A stretch of 32,372 nt of DNA from an uncultured Gammaproteobacteria bacterium (GCA_913009875.1 CAJVYS010000029.1:1-32372), one strand, 5' to 3'; positions 8,700 through 17,387 are shown, counted from the stretch's first letter. The notes: a model not told the origin generated them from the sequence alone. A program made the numbers and translations.

Positions 8700-9194
8700 T
8701 TAGTCAGCGTCTGCGGATTTGCCGTGGAGCTTGTCCTCGCCCAGGCATTCGAAGATCTTGCCGAAGAAGGCGCCGCGGTCGATGGGCTTGCTGATAAAGC
8801 CGTTGGCACCCGCCTTGCGACCCCACATCTGCTCGGTGGTCTGCTGTTCCCCGCTGACGATGATAATCGGGGTGTCTGCGGTCATGGGTTCCTGGCGTAG
8901 CTGGCGCGTGGCCTGATAACCATTGATGCCCGGCATCACCACATCCATCAGGATCAGATCCGGCCGTTCGGCCTTGGCCATGCTCACTCCGGCATCTCCA
9001 TTCATGGCGGTGATCACCCTGAAGCCCGCCTGGGTGAGTACCTTGGTGAATGCGGCGATGACGGTCGGTGAATCATCCACCACCAGAATAGTGACATCGT
9101 AGCCGTTACTTGGCCGTGGCCGTTCGCGGCGTTCCTTGATGGCGTCTGCGGCGCTGCTGCGTTTGAACAGGTTTTTGAACGAAAATCGGCGCAT
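8700..9194 (-). CDS. PilH-like single-domain response regulator
   Basis: 164 aa. Residues 1-32 are a basic N-terminal extension (MRRFSFKNLFKRSS), and residues 34-155 form a CheY-type receiver domain. The acidic pair D40-D41, phospho-acceptor D84 (ILMDVVMPG), S114 in place of the Thr switch, and K136-P137 are all present, so it should be phosphorylatable. There is no output domain. The INGYQATRQLR and DTPIIIVSG segments resemble PilH/PilG receivers of type IV pili and chemosensory systems, but no pil or che genes are nearby. It ends 29 bp from the end of the giant coiled-coil gene (convergent). The cognate kinase is unknown; the orphan kinase at 10242 is a nearby candidate by position only. 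Confidence 0.9.
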   Translation of the reverse strand: MRRFSFKNLFKRSSAADAIKERRERPRPSNGYDVTILVVDDSPTVIAAFTKVLTQAGFRVITAMNGDAGVSMAKAERPDLILMDVVMPGINGYQATRQLRQEPMTADTPIIIVSGEQQTTEQMWGRKAGANGFISKPIDRGAFFGKIFECLGEDKLHGKSADAD

Positions 9195-9358
9195 CGACGA
9201 ATATCCCTTGATAGTGTTTGGGGCACAACTTTCTAATATTAACGGCTTGTGATCTTCAAATATATATCGTATTACCGCTGTGAAAGTTGGGGCTTGTTTT
9301 CCCTGCCAGGGAACTACACTGATATCATTGGGGCTTCTCCGCTGTTTTCAGGGATTTC

Positions 9359-10087
9359 ATGCAAGCATCCTTTGAGTTTTCCTCTATCGGCGTGATCCAC
9401 TCCTGTTTCAAGCAGAAATTTGGTATCCCGCGTCAGCCCGGCCTGGTCACGGAGGCGCAGGCCTCACTGGAGTTATTGCCCCCCTATGATTGCGCGGAGG
9501 CATTGGCGGAGCTGGAGGGGTTTTCACATCTGTGGATCGTCTTCGTGTTTCATCAGTCTCTGCGTGATGGCTGGCGACCCACGGTGCGGCCCCCGCGCCT
9601 GGGGGGCAATCGCCGCATCGGCGTATTCGCCTCGCGCTCGCCATTTCGTCCCAACCCCATCGGCCTGTCTGCCGTGAGTCTGCAGGGCATTGTCGAGCAG
9701 GATGGCAAGCGGCTGCTGAAGCTGGGTGGCATCGATCTGCTGGACGGCACCCCGGTGCTGGATATCAAGCCCTATCTGCCCTATGGCGATGCCATTGCCG
9801 ATGCCCGTGCGGGTTATGCACAGGCCGCGCCGCGGGCATCGTTGTCGGTGGCCTTTAGCCCCGAGGCCGAGGCGCAGATACAGGCGGCAGAGGTGGGTTA
9901 TCCCGGCTTGCAACGCTTGATTGAGCAAGTGCTGGCGGCCGATCCCCGGCCCGCTTATCAGGCGGGCAAGCCGCAACGGCGTCAATTTGGCATGTGCCTC
10001 TGGGACTATGATGTGCAGTGGGAAATGGTGGATGGCGGGGTGCGGGTGACGGGGCTTGTCTTGCGGCCGCTGGATGAGACTCCCTGA
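9359..10087 (+). CDS. trmO: tRNA (adenine(37)-N6)-methyltransferase TrmO
   Basis: 242 aa, close to E. coli TrmO/YaeB (235). The family methylates N6 of threonylcarbamoyladenosine-37 in ANN-decoding tRNA-Thr, using S-adenosylmethionine. Family hallmarks visible are IGVIHSCFKQKFGIPRQPGL near the N-terminus (residues about 9-30), SPFRPNPIGLSAV with R97-P-N-P100 (the SAM-binding region), and DLLDGTPVLDIKPYLPYGD in the middle. The C-terminal extension typical of the enterobacterial type is present (about 165-242). It is divergent from the receiver gene, and the 164-bp gap between them must carry both promoters. CAGGG sits upstream of the ATG at a workable distance. Confidence 0.93.
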   Translation: MQASFEFSSIGVIHSCFKQKFGIPRQPGLVTEAQASLELLPPYDCAEALAELEGFSHLWIVFVFHQSLRDGWRPTVRPPRLGGNRRIGVFASRSPFRPNPIGLSAVSLQGIVEQDGKRLLKLGGIDLLDGTPVLDIKPYLPYGDAIADARAGYAQAAPRASLSVAFSPEAEAQIQAAEVGYPGLQRLIEQVLAADPRPAYQAGKPQRRQFGMCLWDYDVQWEMVDGGVRVTGLVLRPLDETP

Positions 10088-10198
10088 GAGCCTTTGCGAA
10101 ATGGCTACGCTTGGACATTTTGTTCAAGGATTTGCAATACCTTGTCGATGATATAACCGATGAGCATTTTTTTATTTTACCCTAACTTGGGGGGCGCA

Positions 10199-10222
10199 GG
10201 GGCTATGCCCCGCTGTTTCTAT
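10199..10222 (+). terminator. Possible terminator between trmO and the kinase
   Basis: GGGGC (10199-10203) and GCCCC (10207-10211) form a tight hairpin with a TAT loop, followed by a T-rich stretch. It could end trmO transcripts. Because it lies directly before the kinase start it could instead affect the kinase leader. Confidence 0.35.
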
Positions 10223-10241
10223 TTTGTCAAAAAATGACGCG

Positions 10242-12620
10242 ATGACAGCGGATGTCAGTGTGCTCCTGGGGCGGCATGTGCCACCGGTGCTGGACAACCC
10301 GGATGGCCAGCTGCCCGCCGGGATCGCCTTTTTTCTGCGCCACGATACCGACGCGGCGCAGATTTCCCTGCTCGGGTATTCCGGTGCGGCCTTCAGGCCC
10401 GAAGGCTATTTTCATCTTGCCGTAAAGCAGGCGGTGATGCTGCCGGGTCTGTTTGGCAGCTGCGGGGCCGGCATGCCGCTTTCCCTGTCCGCCAATGCGC
10501 TGATGGAAAAGAATATTTTTCAGCGTGAATTCGGCGTGAGCCATTTTGCCGCCGCCAGCCTTCGCCTCGATGGACGTTCACTGGGTGCCCTGATGGTCGG
10601 TCGCACGGAGCAGGAATCGCCATTCAGCCCGCAGGAAATTACCGCCCTGGAGGCCTCGGCCCACCGGCTGGAGGATTTGCTGCAAGAGGATTTTTGCGCC
10701 GAAAAACACCGTCGCTCGCAGGAGCGCTTTCGCTTGCTCAATGAGCTGGTTTCCAATCCCATCGTGGTGCTGGATAGTGATCTGAAGATCCGTGAGGTCA
10801 ATCGGGCCACGGCGGATCTGCTGGGCATGAGCGCGGAAGACTTGCCCGGTTGTGGTATCGAGGCCTTTTTTGCCGATGGTGGCCGTCAGTTGCAGACGCT
10901 GCGTGACATCGAGCGTGACGGCGCGACCTTCTTCGAAGCCACCGTGCAGCACCCTGATGGCGCCCTGCTGTATGTAGATGTACATGCCAATCTGATCACC
11001 CTGGGTGACGAGCCCATGATCAAGGTATTCCTGCGTGATATCAGTGCGCGCAAGCAGGCCGAAGAGGATCTGCAACGAACCCATCAACATGTACGGCATA
11101 TTCTTGAGTCTACCAATGATGCTTACGTGGCCATTGACGATGACTGGAATATCACCTATTTCAACGCCCGTGCCGAAGACTTGTTTCAGGTGTCGCGTGC
11201 GCAGATGCTGGGGCACAGTCTGTGGGATCAGCTACCGGAGTTTGCCAGTTCCTGTTACAAGAAATTCCATCATTCGCGCAATAGCGACAAGATGCTGCAA
11301 TTTGAAGGTTACTATCCCCCGTTAGACCGCTGGGTGGAGACCCACACCTATCCCCACCCGGATGGCCTGTCGATCTTTTTTCGCGATATCACCGAGCGCC
11401 GTCGGGCGGAGCTGATGTTGCGGGACAGCGAGCGGCACCTGCGTACTATTCTCGACAATATGATGGACGGTGTTATCTCGGTGGATTCACTGGGATGTAT
11501 TGAAACCTTCAACCCGATGGCGGAACAGCTCACGGGCTATAGCGCCGAAGAAGTTATCGGCATCAATGTCAGTATTCTGGCACCGGGTATTCAGAGTGAA
11601 AAACACGACAAGTTTGTTCGCTGCTATCTTGCGAATGGGCACTCGGACCTCGTCGGTCAGCGTAGTGAGCTGGCTATATACCGCAAGGATGGCAGCGTAT
11701 TTCCCGCCGAGGTTTCTCTGAGTGAAATGCGCCTCGGCAGCAAGCGGAGTTTTATTGCGACGCTGCGGGACGTTACGGAGAAAAAGCGTGTCGAGGCAGA
11801 GCTGCAACGCCACCGCGAACATCTTGAGGAGCGGGTGCGTGAGCGCACCGCTGAGTTGATGGTGGTGCGCGATCAGGCCGAACAGGCCAATCGCGCCAAG
11901 AGCGCCTTTCTGGCTAACATGAGTCATGAGTTGCGCACACCGCTGAATGCCATCATCGGCTATAGCGAATTGCTGCAGGATGAAGCCGGGGAGCGGGGGC
12001 TGCAGGAGATGCGTGAAGACCTCGGCCGCATTCATCAGGCCGGCGATCACCTTCTCAAGCTGATTAATAGCGTGCTGGATCTGTCGAAGATTGAGGCCGG
12101 CAAGCATGTTATGAACCTGGAAAGGTTCAGTGTCTCGGGACTGGTACAGGAGTGCCTGTCGACCCTGCAGCCACTGCTGGAAAAAAATCACACCCAGCTG
12201 GAATACCTCTGCGCCGGGGATGTGGGCGAGATGTTGGCCGATAACCTGAGGGTGCGCCAGTCACTGCTCAACCTGCTTAGCAATGCCATCAAGTTTACCC
12301 GTGATGGCCGGGTAACGCTGGAGGTGTTCCGAGAGGTGGAGGTTCAGGCGGGGAGTGAAAAGCCCTGCCTGCTCTTCGTCGTCACCGACACCGGTATCGG
12401 CATCAGTGAAGAACAGATCGGCGTGTTGTTCCAGAGTTTCCATCAGGCCGATAACACCATCTCATCGCAATACGGCGGCAGCGGCCTGGGGCTGGCCATC
12501 AGTCGCAGCCTGTGCCGGCTGATGGGCGGTGACATCACCGTCAGCAGCCGCCTCGGCGAGGGCTCCCGCTTTGAAATGCGCCTGCCGGAAGTAGTGGAAA
12601 GCGAATCCCCGCACGATTGA
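10242..12620 (+). CDS. Orphan sensor histidine kinase, GAF-like plus three PAS
   Basis: About 792 aa from the ATG at 10242; a TTG at 10224 in the same frame is an alternative, and neither has a clear ribosome site. Order of domains: a GAF-like N-terminal region (about 10-150), PAS (about 158-274, ending in FLRDISARKQAEEDL), PAS (about 282-389, ending in FFRDITERRRAE), PAS (about 398-514, ending in TLRDVTEKKRVEAEL), a helical linker, HisKA with the phospho-accepting H562 in FLANMSHELRTPLN, and a HATPase domain with N-box NLLSNAIKF, G1 DTGIGIS and G2 GGSGLGLAIS. There is no transmembrane helix, so it is a cytoplasmic sensor. It carries no receiver, and no response regulator is adjacent downstream; the receiver at 8700-9194 is two genes away. 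The signal is unknown. Confidence 0.9.
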   Translation: MTADVSVLLGRHVPPVLDNPDGQLPAGIAFFLRHDTDAAQISLLGYSGAAFRPEGYFHLAVKQAVMLPGLFGSCGAGMPLSLSANALMEKNIFQREFGVSHFAAASLRLDGRSLGALMVGRTEQESPFSPQEITALEASAHRLEDLLQEDFCAEKHRRSQERFRLLNELVSNPIVVLDSDLKIREVNRATADLLGMSAEDLPGCGIEAFFADGGRQLQTLRDIERDGATFFEATVQHPDGALLYVDVHANLITLGDEPMIKVFLRDISARKQAEEDLQRTHQHVRHILESTNDAYVAIDDDWNITYFNARAEDLFQVSRAQMLGHSLWDQLPEFASSCYKKFHHSRNSDKMLQFEGYYPPLDRWVETHTYPHPDGLSIFFRDITERRRAELMLRDSERHLRTILDNMMDGVISVDSLGCIETFNPMAEQLTGYSAEEVIGINVSILAPGIQSEKHDKFVRCYLANGHSDLVGQRSELAIYRKDGSVFPAEVSLSEMRLGSKRSFIATLRDVTEKKRVEAELQRHREHLEERVRERTAELMVVRDQAEQANRAKSAFLANMSHELRTPLNAIIGYSELLQDEAGERGLQEMREDLGRIHQAGDHLLKLINSVLDLSKIEAGKHVMNLERFSVSGLVQECLSTLQPLLEKNHTQLEYLCAGDVGEMLADNLRVRQSLLNLLSNAIKFTRDGRVTLEVFREVEVQAGSEKPCLLFVVTDTGIGISEEQIGVLFQSFHQADNTISSQYGGSGLGLAISRSLCRLMGGDITVSSRLGEGSRFEMRLPEVVESESPHD

Positions 12621-12893
12621 CCCCGCCTGATCTGCGCCGCGCACGGAGCGGCGTCATGCCTTACAATGCCCCCTTAGTGTAGTGTCCCGGATAAACTGCA
12701 CATTCAGAGCTCCTCAAATTTGTTGCAGCTAGCCCGGATGTTTCATAAACCTGCTTTGCAGAGTGTAGGTTGGGCAAAGCGTAGCGTGCCCAACGTTTCC
12801 GTGCCTCTCTACGGGCTGAACGAAAATCTCTCCGGGAAATTCCGGATTCCGGTGAAATATCCGGGCTAGTGACATTAATGCAGAGAAACGACC
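12621..12893. other. Intergenic region with MITE remnants
   Basis: 273 bp containing a degraded half-terminus of the element C type (about 12676-12694, TAGTGTAGTGTCCCGGATA) and a complete CTAG-bounded element (12729-12869). No coding frame with family features. Confidence 0.6.
12729..12869. mobile_element. MITE-like element B (CTAG-bounded, 141 bp)
   Basis: Starts CTAGCCCGGATGTTTCA (12729-12745) and ends with the inverted form (12853-12869), 16 of 17 positions matching, each end beginning with CTAG. The interior carries the palindrome GTTGGGCA/TGCCCAAC, also found at 22447-22478. No transposase. It lies 24 bp upstream of the DUF349 gene and may contribute to its leader. Confidence 0.6.
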
Positions 12894-15800
12894 ATGCTTT
12901 CCCGACTGTTCGCCCCCAAGTGGAAACACCCTAAGCCCGCCGTTCGCCAAGAGGCCATCAACGGCCTGCCGGATGATGCCCAGGCTGTTTTCCGGCAGGT
13001 GGCGGAAGAAGATACGGATGCCGTCATCCGTCGTCTGGCCCTGCGCCGCCTGTGCGATCTTCAGCGAGTTCAGACGCTGTGCGCGAAGGCCGGCAGTGCT
13101 GCCGACCGTCATACTGCCGAACAGCACCTGGCCCATCTGCTGGCCGGCAAACTGGCACATGGCCCGTCGCTGGCAGAGCGCTGGCAGTTTCTCGAAGGGC
13201 TGTCCGACGCACACTGGTTCGAGCGCATGTTGAAAGAGGGGCAGGAGTCCGAGCTGCGCCGGCAGGCGCTGCAGCGGGTGAGCCGCCAATCCCTGTTGGG
13301 TGATGTAGCCCTGACGGATGACGATGCATCGGTGCGTCACGGCGCGGCGCTGAAGCTCGTCCAGCGCTCCACTCTGGAGCGTGTCGCCAAAGGCGCCCGT
13401 CGGCATGACAAGCGGGTGTACCAGTGCGTGCGGGATGCACTGGCAGTCCTGGACGCCGCTGACAGCCGGCCGCGGGAAATGCGCGCCCAGGCCGGCAAGC
13501 TGAATGTCCAGCTGCAGGCCCTGCTGAAGGCCGCGCAGGGCAGTGACGACTGGGGGCGTATCGAGAGCTCGATGCGTGGCCTGCAGCGTCAATGGACAGA
13601 GCTGGATCTGTCACTTTTGCTGCAGGCCGAGGTAGAGGCCTTTCAGCAAGGCATCGACCGGTTTGAATTTGCCCTGCAAGACTGGCGGGAACGTGAGCAA
13701 CAACAGGCCCGCGAGCATGCCCTTCGGCAGGCGAAACTGGCGCAGGCCGAGACCATCTGTGCACAGCTGGCGTCTCTGCTTGAGGCGCTGTGCAGCGAGG
13801 GGCGGGTGCGCGACGTGGTGACGGTAAACCAGGTCAGCGATGTCTGCGCCCACAGCTGGCGCGAGCTGGATTTGCCCGATGATCGTGACGGCCAGGCACT
13901 GGCTTCGCGCTACGATACTCTGCAGGCCGCGCTGGCGCAGGTGCTGGACGATGAAACCCTGTTGGCCGTGCTGGCCCCACGGCTTGATGCCTTGCAGCAA
14001 GCCGTGCAGGCCCTGTTGTCGGAAAAACGCGTCACCGAGGCGGCGTTGCGCAAGCTGGAAAGGCAATGGCAGGCATTGCCGCGTCCCGTCCAACTGGCTC
14101 TGGATAGCCCGCAGGCGACCGCCATTGGCGAGGGTCTGCACACCTTGCAGGAACGGCTGCAACGGCAACGGCAACAGCAGCAGGCAGACTGTGAGGCGTT
14201 GCAGGAAATGGTCGCCCGACTGGAGCAGCACCTGCGCGAACAGACCTACAAGCCCGCCTTCGTGTTGGCGCAAAAGGCGCAGCAAGTACTGGATTCACTG
14301 GATGTCGACATGCAGCGCAAGCTGGATAAATCCTCCGTGTTGAAGCGCCTGCACAAGGTGCAGGCCCTGTTACGGGAAATGCGCGACTGGCGAGCCTTCG
14401 CCAATGCGCCGGTGATGGAACAGCTGTGCGACGACATGGCGCGGCTGGCCGACGAGGTTGAGGCTGGCGGTGACGTTGATTTCAGTGATTGCGCCGCCCG
14501 CGTGCGCAGCGCCCGCGCCGAGTGGAAAAAGATGACCGAGGCGCAGGGCGCCGTGCCCAAGGCCCTGTGGCGGCGTTTCGATGCTGCCTGCAGCCGCGCC
14601 TATGCCCCCTGTCAGGTCTATTTCGAGACCCAGGGCGCACAGCGTGACGAAAACCTCCAGCGCCGCCAGGCCGTGTGCGAGGGGCTGGAGGACTACGCCC
14701 TCAAGGTCGGCACCCAGGCGGTGGACGACGCCAACTGGGCGGCCCTGGAACAGATCATCAAGACCGCGGATCGCGAATGGCGTACCCTCGGCGCGGTGCC
14801 GCGGCAGCAGCAAAAGGCCATCAACCGGCGCTTCCGCAAGGTGATGGACCGTCTGCGCGCCCTGGCCCGCAAACACCGCGAGCACAATCGTGCGGAAAAG
14901 GCCGAACGGGTGAGGCAGGCCGAGCAGCTGTCGCAGCGCCTGAATGAGGGCCGTGAGGAACTGCCAGTGGCGCTGGAGAAGGCCAAGGCGCTGCAGGCCG
15001 AGTGGAAGCAGATCGGCCCGGCCAGCAAGGATGGCGAGCTGTGGCGACGGTTTCACGCCGCCTGTGATGCCATCTTCGCCGAGCGCAAGCGTGAACGGGC
15101 GGCCCACAACGAGGCCATTCATGAGCAGGTGCGGATTCGCCAGCAGATCTGTGAGCAGATCGAGCAGGCGGCCGCCAGCCAGGGCGATGACTTCCGCCAG
15201 GCGCGGCACGCCGTGGGTGAGGTGAATACCCAATGGCAGGCGGCGGGGCATCTGCCGAAGCGGGAAATGGACCGTCTCGAACGTCGCTATCGCGCCGCCA
15301 ATGGGAAATTTGAAAAACGCCTGCAGGCCGAGCGGCAGGTGCAACACCAGCAAGCGCAGCAGTGTCTGCGCGACAAGGCGGTGCTGTGCCAGTCACTGGA
15401 ATGGCTGGCCGATCGGCAACTCGCCGCTGGCCGGGACGTGGTGCAGCTGGCGGCCGAGCGTGAGGCCCTGAGCCGCCGGTTCGAGGCCCTGGGTGAGGTG
15501 CACGGCGCCATGGGCAAGGGCATCGCCATCCGCTACCGGCGGGCGCTCGTCTGGCTGGATCGGCTGGTGGATGAGGACGCCGATCTGCCGGCATTGCAGG
15601 CCGAGCTGGCCGCCGAACGTGAGACCGCAACGCAGCATCGGCTGGAGCTGTGTCTGCAACTGGAAATAGCGGCCGGGGTGGAATCGCCACCGGCCTATCG
15701 CGAGGCGCGTCTGGCCTATCAGGTGGCACTCCTCGCCGAGCAGATGAAAAGCGGCCTGCATCCCTCTCTGGATGAGCAGCTGCAAAGCCTGAGCCTGGAC

Positions 15801-15902
15801 TGGTATGCCACAGCGGCCGCCGATGAGTCCCGCAGCGCCGATGTCAGCGAGCGCTTCGGGTCCCTGTTGCAGACCGCTGGAGGCCGCAAGGCCGGCGCGT
15901 AG
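12894..15902 (+). CDS. Large DUF349 repeat protein with HEAT-like N-terminus
   Basis: 1002 aa, highly charged and almost wholly helical. Residues about 1-180 look like HEAT-type repeats (LFAPKWKHPKPAVRQEAIN; DDASVRHGAALKLV). The remainder is coiled coil with at least four DUF349-type repeats recognisable by a Trp, a GxxP turn and an RF/RY-containing helix: starting near W544 (GAVPKALWRRFDAAC), W629 (GAVPRQQQKAINRRF), W704 (GPASKDGELWRRFHAAC) and W781 (GHLPKREMDRLERRY). DUF349 proteins are of unknown biochemical function. No signal peptide or membrane segment, so presumably cytoplasmic. The stop codon TAG lies inside a REP sequence. A diverged second copy of the last 20 codons lies 288 bp downstream (16128-16190), pointing to allele replacement or duplication at this end of the gene. 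Confidence 0.88.
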   Translation: MLSRLFAPKWKHPKPAVRQEAINGLPDDAQAVFRQVAEEDTDAVIRRLALRRLCDLQRVQTLCAKAGSAADRHTAEQHLAHLLAGKLAHGPSLAERWQFLEGLSDAHWFERMLKEGQESELRRQALQRVSRQSLLGDVALTDDDASVRHGAALKLVQRSTLERVAKGARRHDKRVYQCVRDALAVLDAADSRPREMRAQAGKLNVQLQALLKAAQGSDDWGRIESSMRGLQRQWTELDLSLLLQAEVEAFQQGIDRFEFALQDWREREQQQAREHALRQAKLAQAETICAQLASLLEALCSEGRVRDVVTVNQVSDVCAHSWRELDLPDDRDGQALASRYDTLQAALAQVLDDETLLAVLAPRLDALQQAVQALLSEKRVTEAALRKLERQWQALPRPVQLALDSPQATAIGEGLHTLQERLQRQRQQQQADCEALQEMVARLEQHLREQTYKPAFVLAQKAQQVLDSLDVDMQRKLDKSSVLKRLHKVQALLREMRDWRAFANAPVMEQLCDDMARLADEVEAGGDVDFSDCAARVRSARAEWKKMTEAQGAVPKALWRRFDAACSRAYAPCQVYFETQGAQRDENLQRRQAVCEGLEDYALKVGTQAVDDANWAALEQIIKTADREWRTLGAVPRQQQKAINRRFRKVMDRLRALARKHREHNRAEKAERVRQAEQLSQRLNEGREELPVALEKAKALQAEWKQIGPASKDGELWRRFHAACDAIFAERKRERAAHNEAIHEQVRIRQQICEQIEQAAASQGDDFRQARHAVGEVNTQWQAAGHLPKREMDRLERRYRAANGKFEKRLQAERQVQHQQAQQCLRDKAVLCQSLEWLADRQLAAGRDVVQLAAEREALSRRFEALGEVHGAMGKGIAIRYRRALVWLDRLVDEDADLPALQAELAAERETATQHRLELCLQLEIAAGVESPPAYREARLAYQVALLAEQMKSGLHPSLDEQLQSLSLDWYATAAADESRSADVSERFGSLLQTAGGRKAGA

Positions 15903-15924
15903 GAGCGGACCCTTGGGCCGCGAT
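15899..15924. repeat. REP half-site (family 2)
   Basis: GTAGGAGCGGACCCTTGGGC followed by CGCGAT. It supplies the stop codon of the DUF349 gene and lacks the inverted partner seen at 16187-16257. Confidence 0.7.
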
Positions 15925-15968
15925 GGTTTTGCCACCGAGCGCAAGTTTGCTCAGGAACAGGGAATTCT

Positions 15969-16030
15969 TGTGGGAGCGGCTTCAGCCGCGAATATTAGCT
16001 GGTTTTATTCGCGGCTGAAGCCGCTCCCAC
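15969..16030. repeat. REPIN (family 1)
   Basis: TGTGGGAGCGGCTTCAGCCG followed by CGAA (15969-15992), inverted at 16008-16030, 15-bp spacer. The 3' flank GGACTTGTTGTTT is nearly the same as that of the copy at 17133-17196. Confidence 0.85.
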
Positions 16031-16127
16031 GGACTTGTTGTTTCCCCGCCAGACCGTAGCTTGGAGTGAGCGTGAGTGAACTCCGACGGTCGCGATCTGT
16101 TGGGCATCTTTGCTCAGCTCAACTACT

Positions 16128-16190
16128 GAAATCAGCGAACGGTTTGAGTCTGTGTTGCAGACCGCCGCAAACCGCAAGGCCGGCGCGTAG
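16128..16190 (+). pseudogene. Orphan 3' end of a second DUF349 allele
   Basis: Twenty codons plus stop that align with codons 983-1002 of the DUF349 gene. Fourteen of 20 residues are identical and 51 of 63 bases match. Five of the changed codons are synonymous and several others conservative (D/E, V/I, L/V), so both copies diverged while coding. Both run into the same REP sequence across the stop codon. Upstream of 16128 the similarity stops. I read it as the remnant of an older allele or paralogue. Confidence 0.75.
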
Positions 16191-16257
16191 GAGCGGACCC
16201 CTGGGCCGCGATTGGCCCGGGCGGGAAACCCTTCGCGGCCCAAGGGTCCGCTCCTAC
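16187..16257. repeat. REPIN (family 2)
   Basis: GTAGGAGCGGACCCCTGGGC followed by CGCGAT (16187-16212) with the inverted partner at 16232-16257. It lies 13 bp beyond the arsM stop and could act as its transcript-end hairpin. Confidence 0.85.
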
Positions 16258-16270
16258 AGGTTTTTTCAAA

Positions 16271-17092
16271 TCAGCAGCAACCGCCACCGGGCTTGACCGC
16301 CTCGATGGTGGCGGAGAGCACATAGTCTTCCACCCCACGGCCCGGCGCCCAGTCCTTGATGAAATCGCGTGATTCGTCCTTAGGGGCAATGCGCACGTTA
16401 CAGAAGCCGGCATCAACGATCATGCGTTCGAGGTCGTCGATGAGTTCTGCGCCGGCCATACAGCCCGCATGTAGCTGCGGATCGTTCTTCATTTCATCCG
16501 GCATCTCGGCACTGGCCACCACGTCGGAGATGGCCAGCCGACCACCGGGCTTGAGAATGCGGAAGGCGTCGGCGAATACCTGTGCCTTGTTGGGCGAGAG
16601 GTTGATGACGCAGTTGGAGATGATGACGTCGATGCTGTTGTCGGCCACCGGCAGGTGTTCGATCTCGCCGAGGCGGAATTCCACCTGCGTGTACTGGCCC
16701 TTGTCGGCATTGGCGCGCGCCTTGCTGAGCATGGTGGGGGTCATATCGATGCCGATGACGTGGCCGGATTTGCCCACTTCCTGTGCGGCGAGAAAGGCAT
16801 CGAAGCCGCCGCCGCTGCCCAGATCCACCACCGTTTCGCCGGGCTTGAGACTGGCGATGGCGCGCGGGTTGCCGCAGCCCAGGCCCATGTCGGCGCCCTC
16901 CGGTGCCTGCTGCAGGTCGTCTTCCGAATAGCCCAGGCGGGTGGAGATGAGGGTGTTGATGGCATCGTCGTCGGATACACCGCAGCAGCTGGATTCGACG
17001 CCGCAGCAGTCGCCTTCATTGCTGGCCTCGGCTACCTGTGCGTAGCTGTTGCGCACATTTTGGCGGATGTCGTCGTGGATTTTTTGCGTCAT
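16271..17092 (-). CDS. arsM: Arsenite S-adenosylmethionine methyltransferase
   Basis: 273 aa, usual for bacterial ArsM. The family methylates trivalent arsenic with S-adenosylmethionine, giving methylated and eventually volatile species. Visible are a class I Rossmann methyltransferase core with motif I VVDLGSGGGFDAF (88-100) and the three conserved arsenic-binding cysteines C73 (GLGCGNP), C161 (ISNCVINL) and C211 (HAGCMAGA). Extra Cys pairs occur near the N-terminus (C29-C30, C36-C37) and at the very end (GGGCC), both common in the family. GGAGA lies 5 nt before the ATG. No arsR, arsB or arsC is adjacent, so it appears as a single-gene resistance unit bounded by REPINs on both sides (16187-16257 and 17133-17196). 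Confidence 0.95.
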   Translation of the reverse strand: MTQKIHDDIRQNVRNSYAQVAEASNEGDCCGVESSCCGVSDDDAINTLISTRLGYSEDDLQQAPEGADMGLGCGNPRAIASLKPGETVVDLGSGGGFDAFLAAQEVGKSGHVIGIDMTPTMLSKARANADKGQYTQVEFRLGEIEHLPVADNSIDVIISNCVINLSPNKAQVFADAFRILKPGGRLAISDVVASAEMPDEMKNDPQLHAGCMAGAELIDDLERMIVDAGFCNVRIAPKDESRDFIKDWAPGRGVEDYVLSATIEAVKPGGGCC

Positions 17093-17132
17093 GCGGGTCT
17101 CCGTAAAGCGGTTGTCGGGCGGGTAATTGGGT

Positions 17133-17196
17133 TGTGGGAGCGGCTTCAGCCGCGAAGACTGCTGAAATTGTCCTTCGCGGCTGAAGCCGCTCCCAC
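17133..17196. repeat. REPIN (family 1)
   Basis: TGTGGGAGCGGCTTCAGCCG followed by CGAA (17133-17156) and its inverse (17174-17196). The flank GGACTTGTCGTTTTCC matches the flank of the 15969-16030 copy almost base for base, so the mobile or duplicated unit may be longer than the hairpin. Confidence 0.85.
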
Positions 17197-17387
17197 GGAC
17201 TTGTCGTTTTCCCTTTGGTCATTGCGGGAATGGTTTCGGGGCGATTATAAATCACCCGGGTCCCCATTGGCTGCGGGTTAGACGTGTAAACCCGACAAAT
17301 GTTGCACACGGTGATGTCCGCACCCGCCGCTTACGCGTAGAATGCGCGCTTCGCATTTTTGTTCCTTTGTCACCCACCGAGTATTCC

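Larger units (their letters stand above)
15903..16270. other. REP-rich gap between DUF349 gene and arsM
   Basis: 368 bp with no intact gene. It contains a family-1 REPIN (15969-16030), a stretch with no recognised feature (16031-16127), the duplicated DUF349 tail (16128-16190) and a family-2 REPIN (16187-16257) that lies just beyond the 3' end of arsM. Confidence 0.75.

Noticed and set aside
15899-17196. Regularly built palindromes as a CRISPR array
   Set aside because: Repeats are inverted pairs at irregular distances with no unique equal-length spacers and no cas genes; they are REP/REPIN sequences.
17367-17387. TTG start for rep seven codons upstream
   Set aside because: The ATG at 17388 gives the conserved Rep N-terminus.
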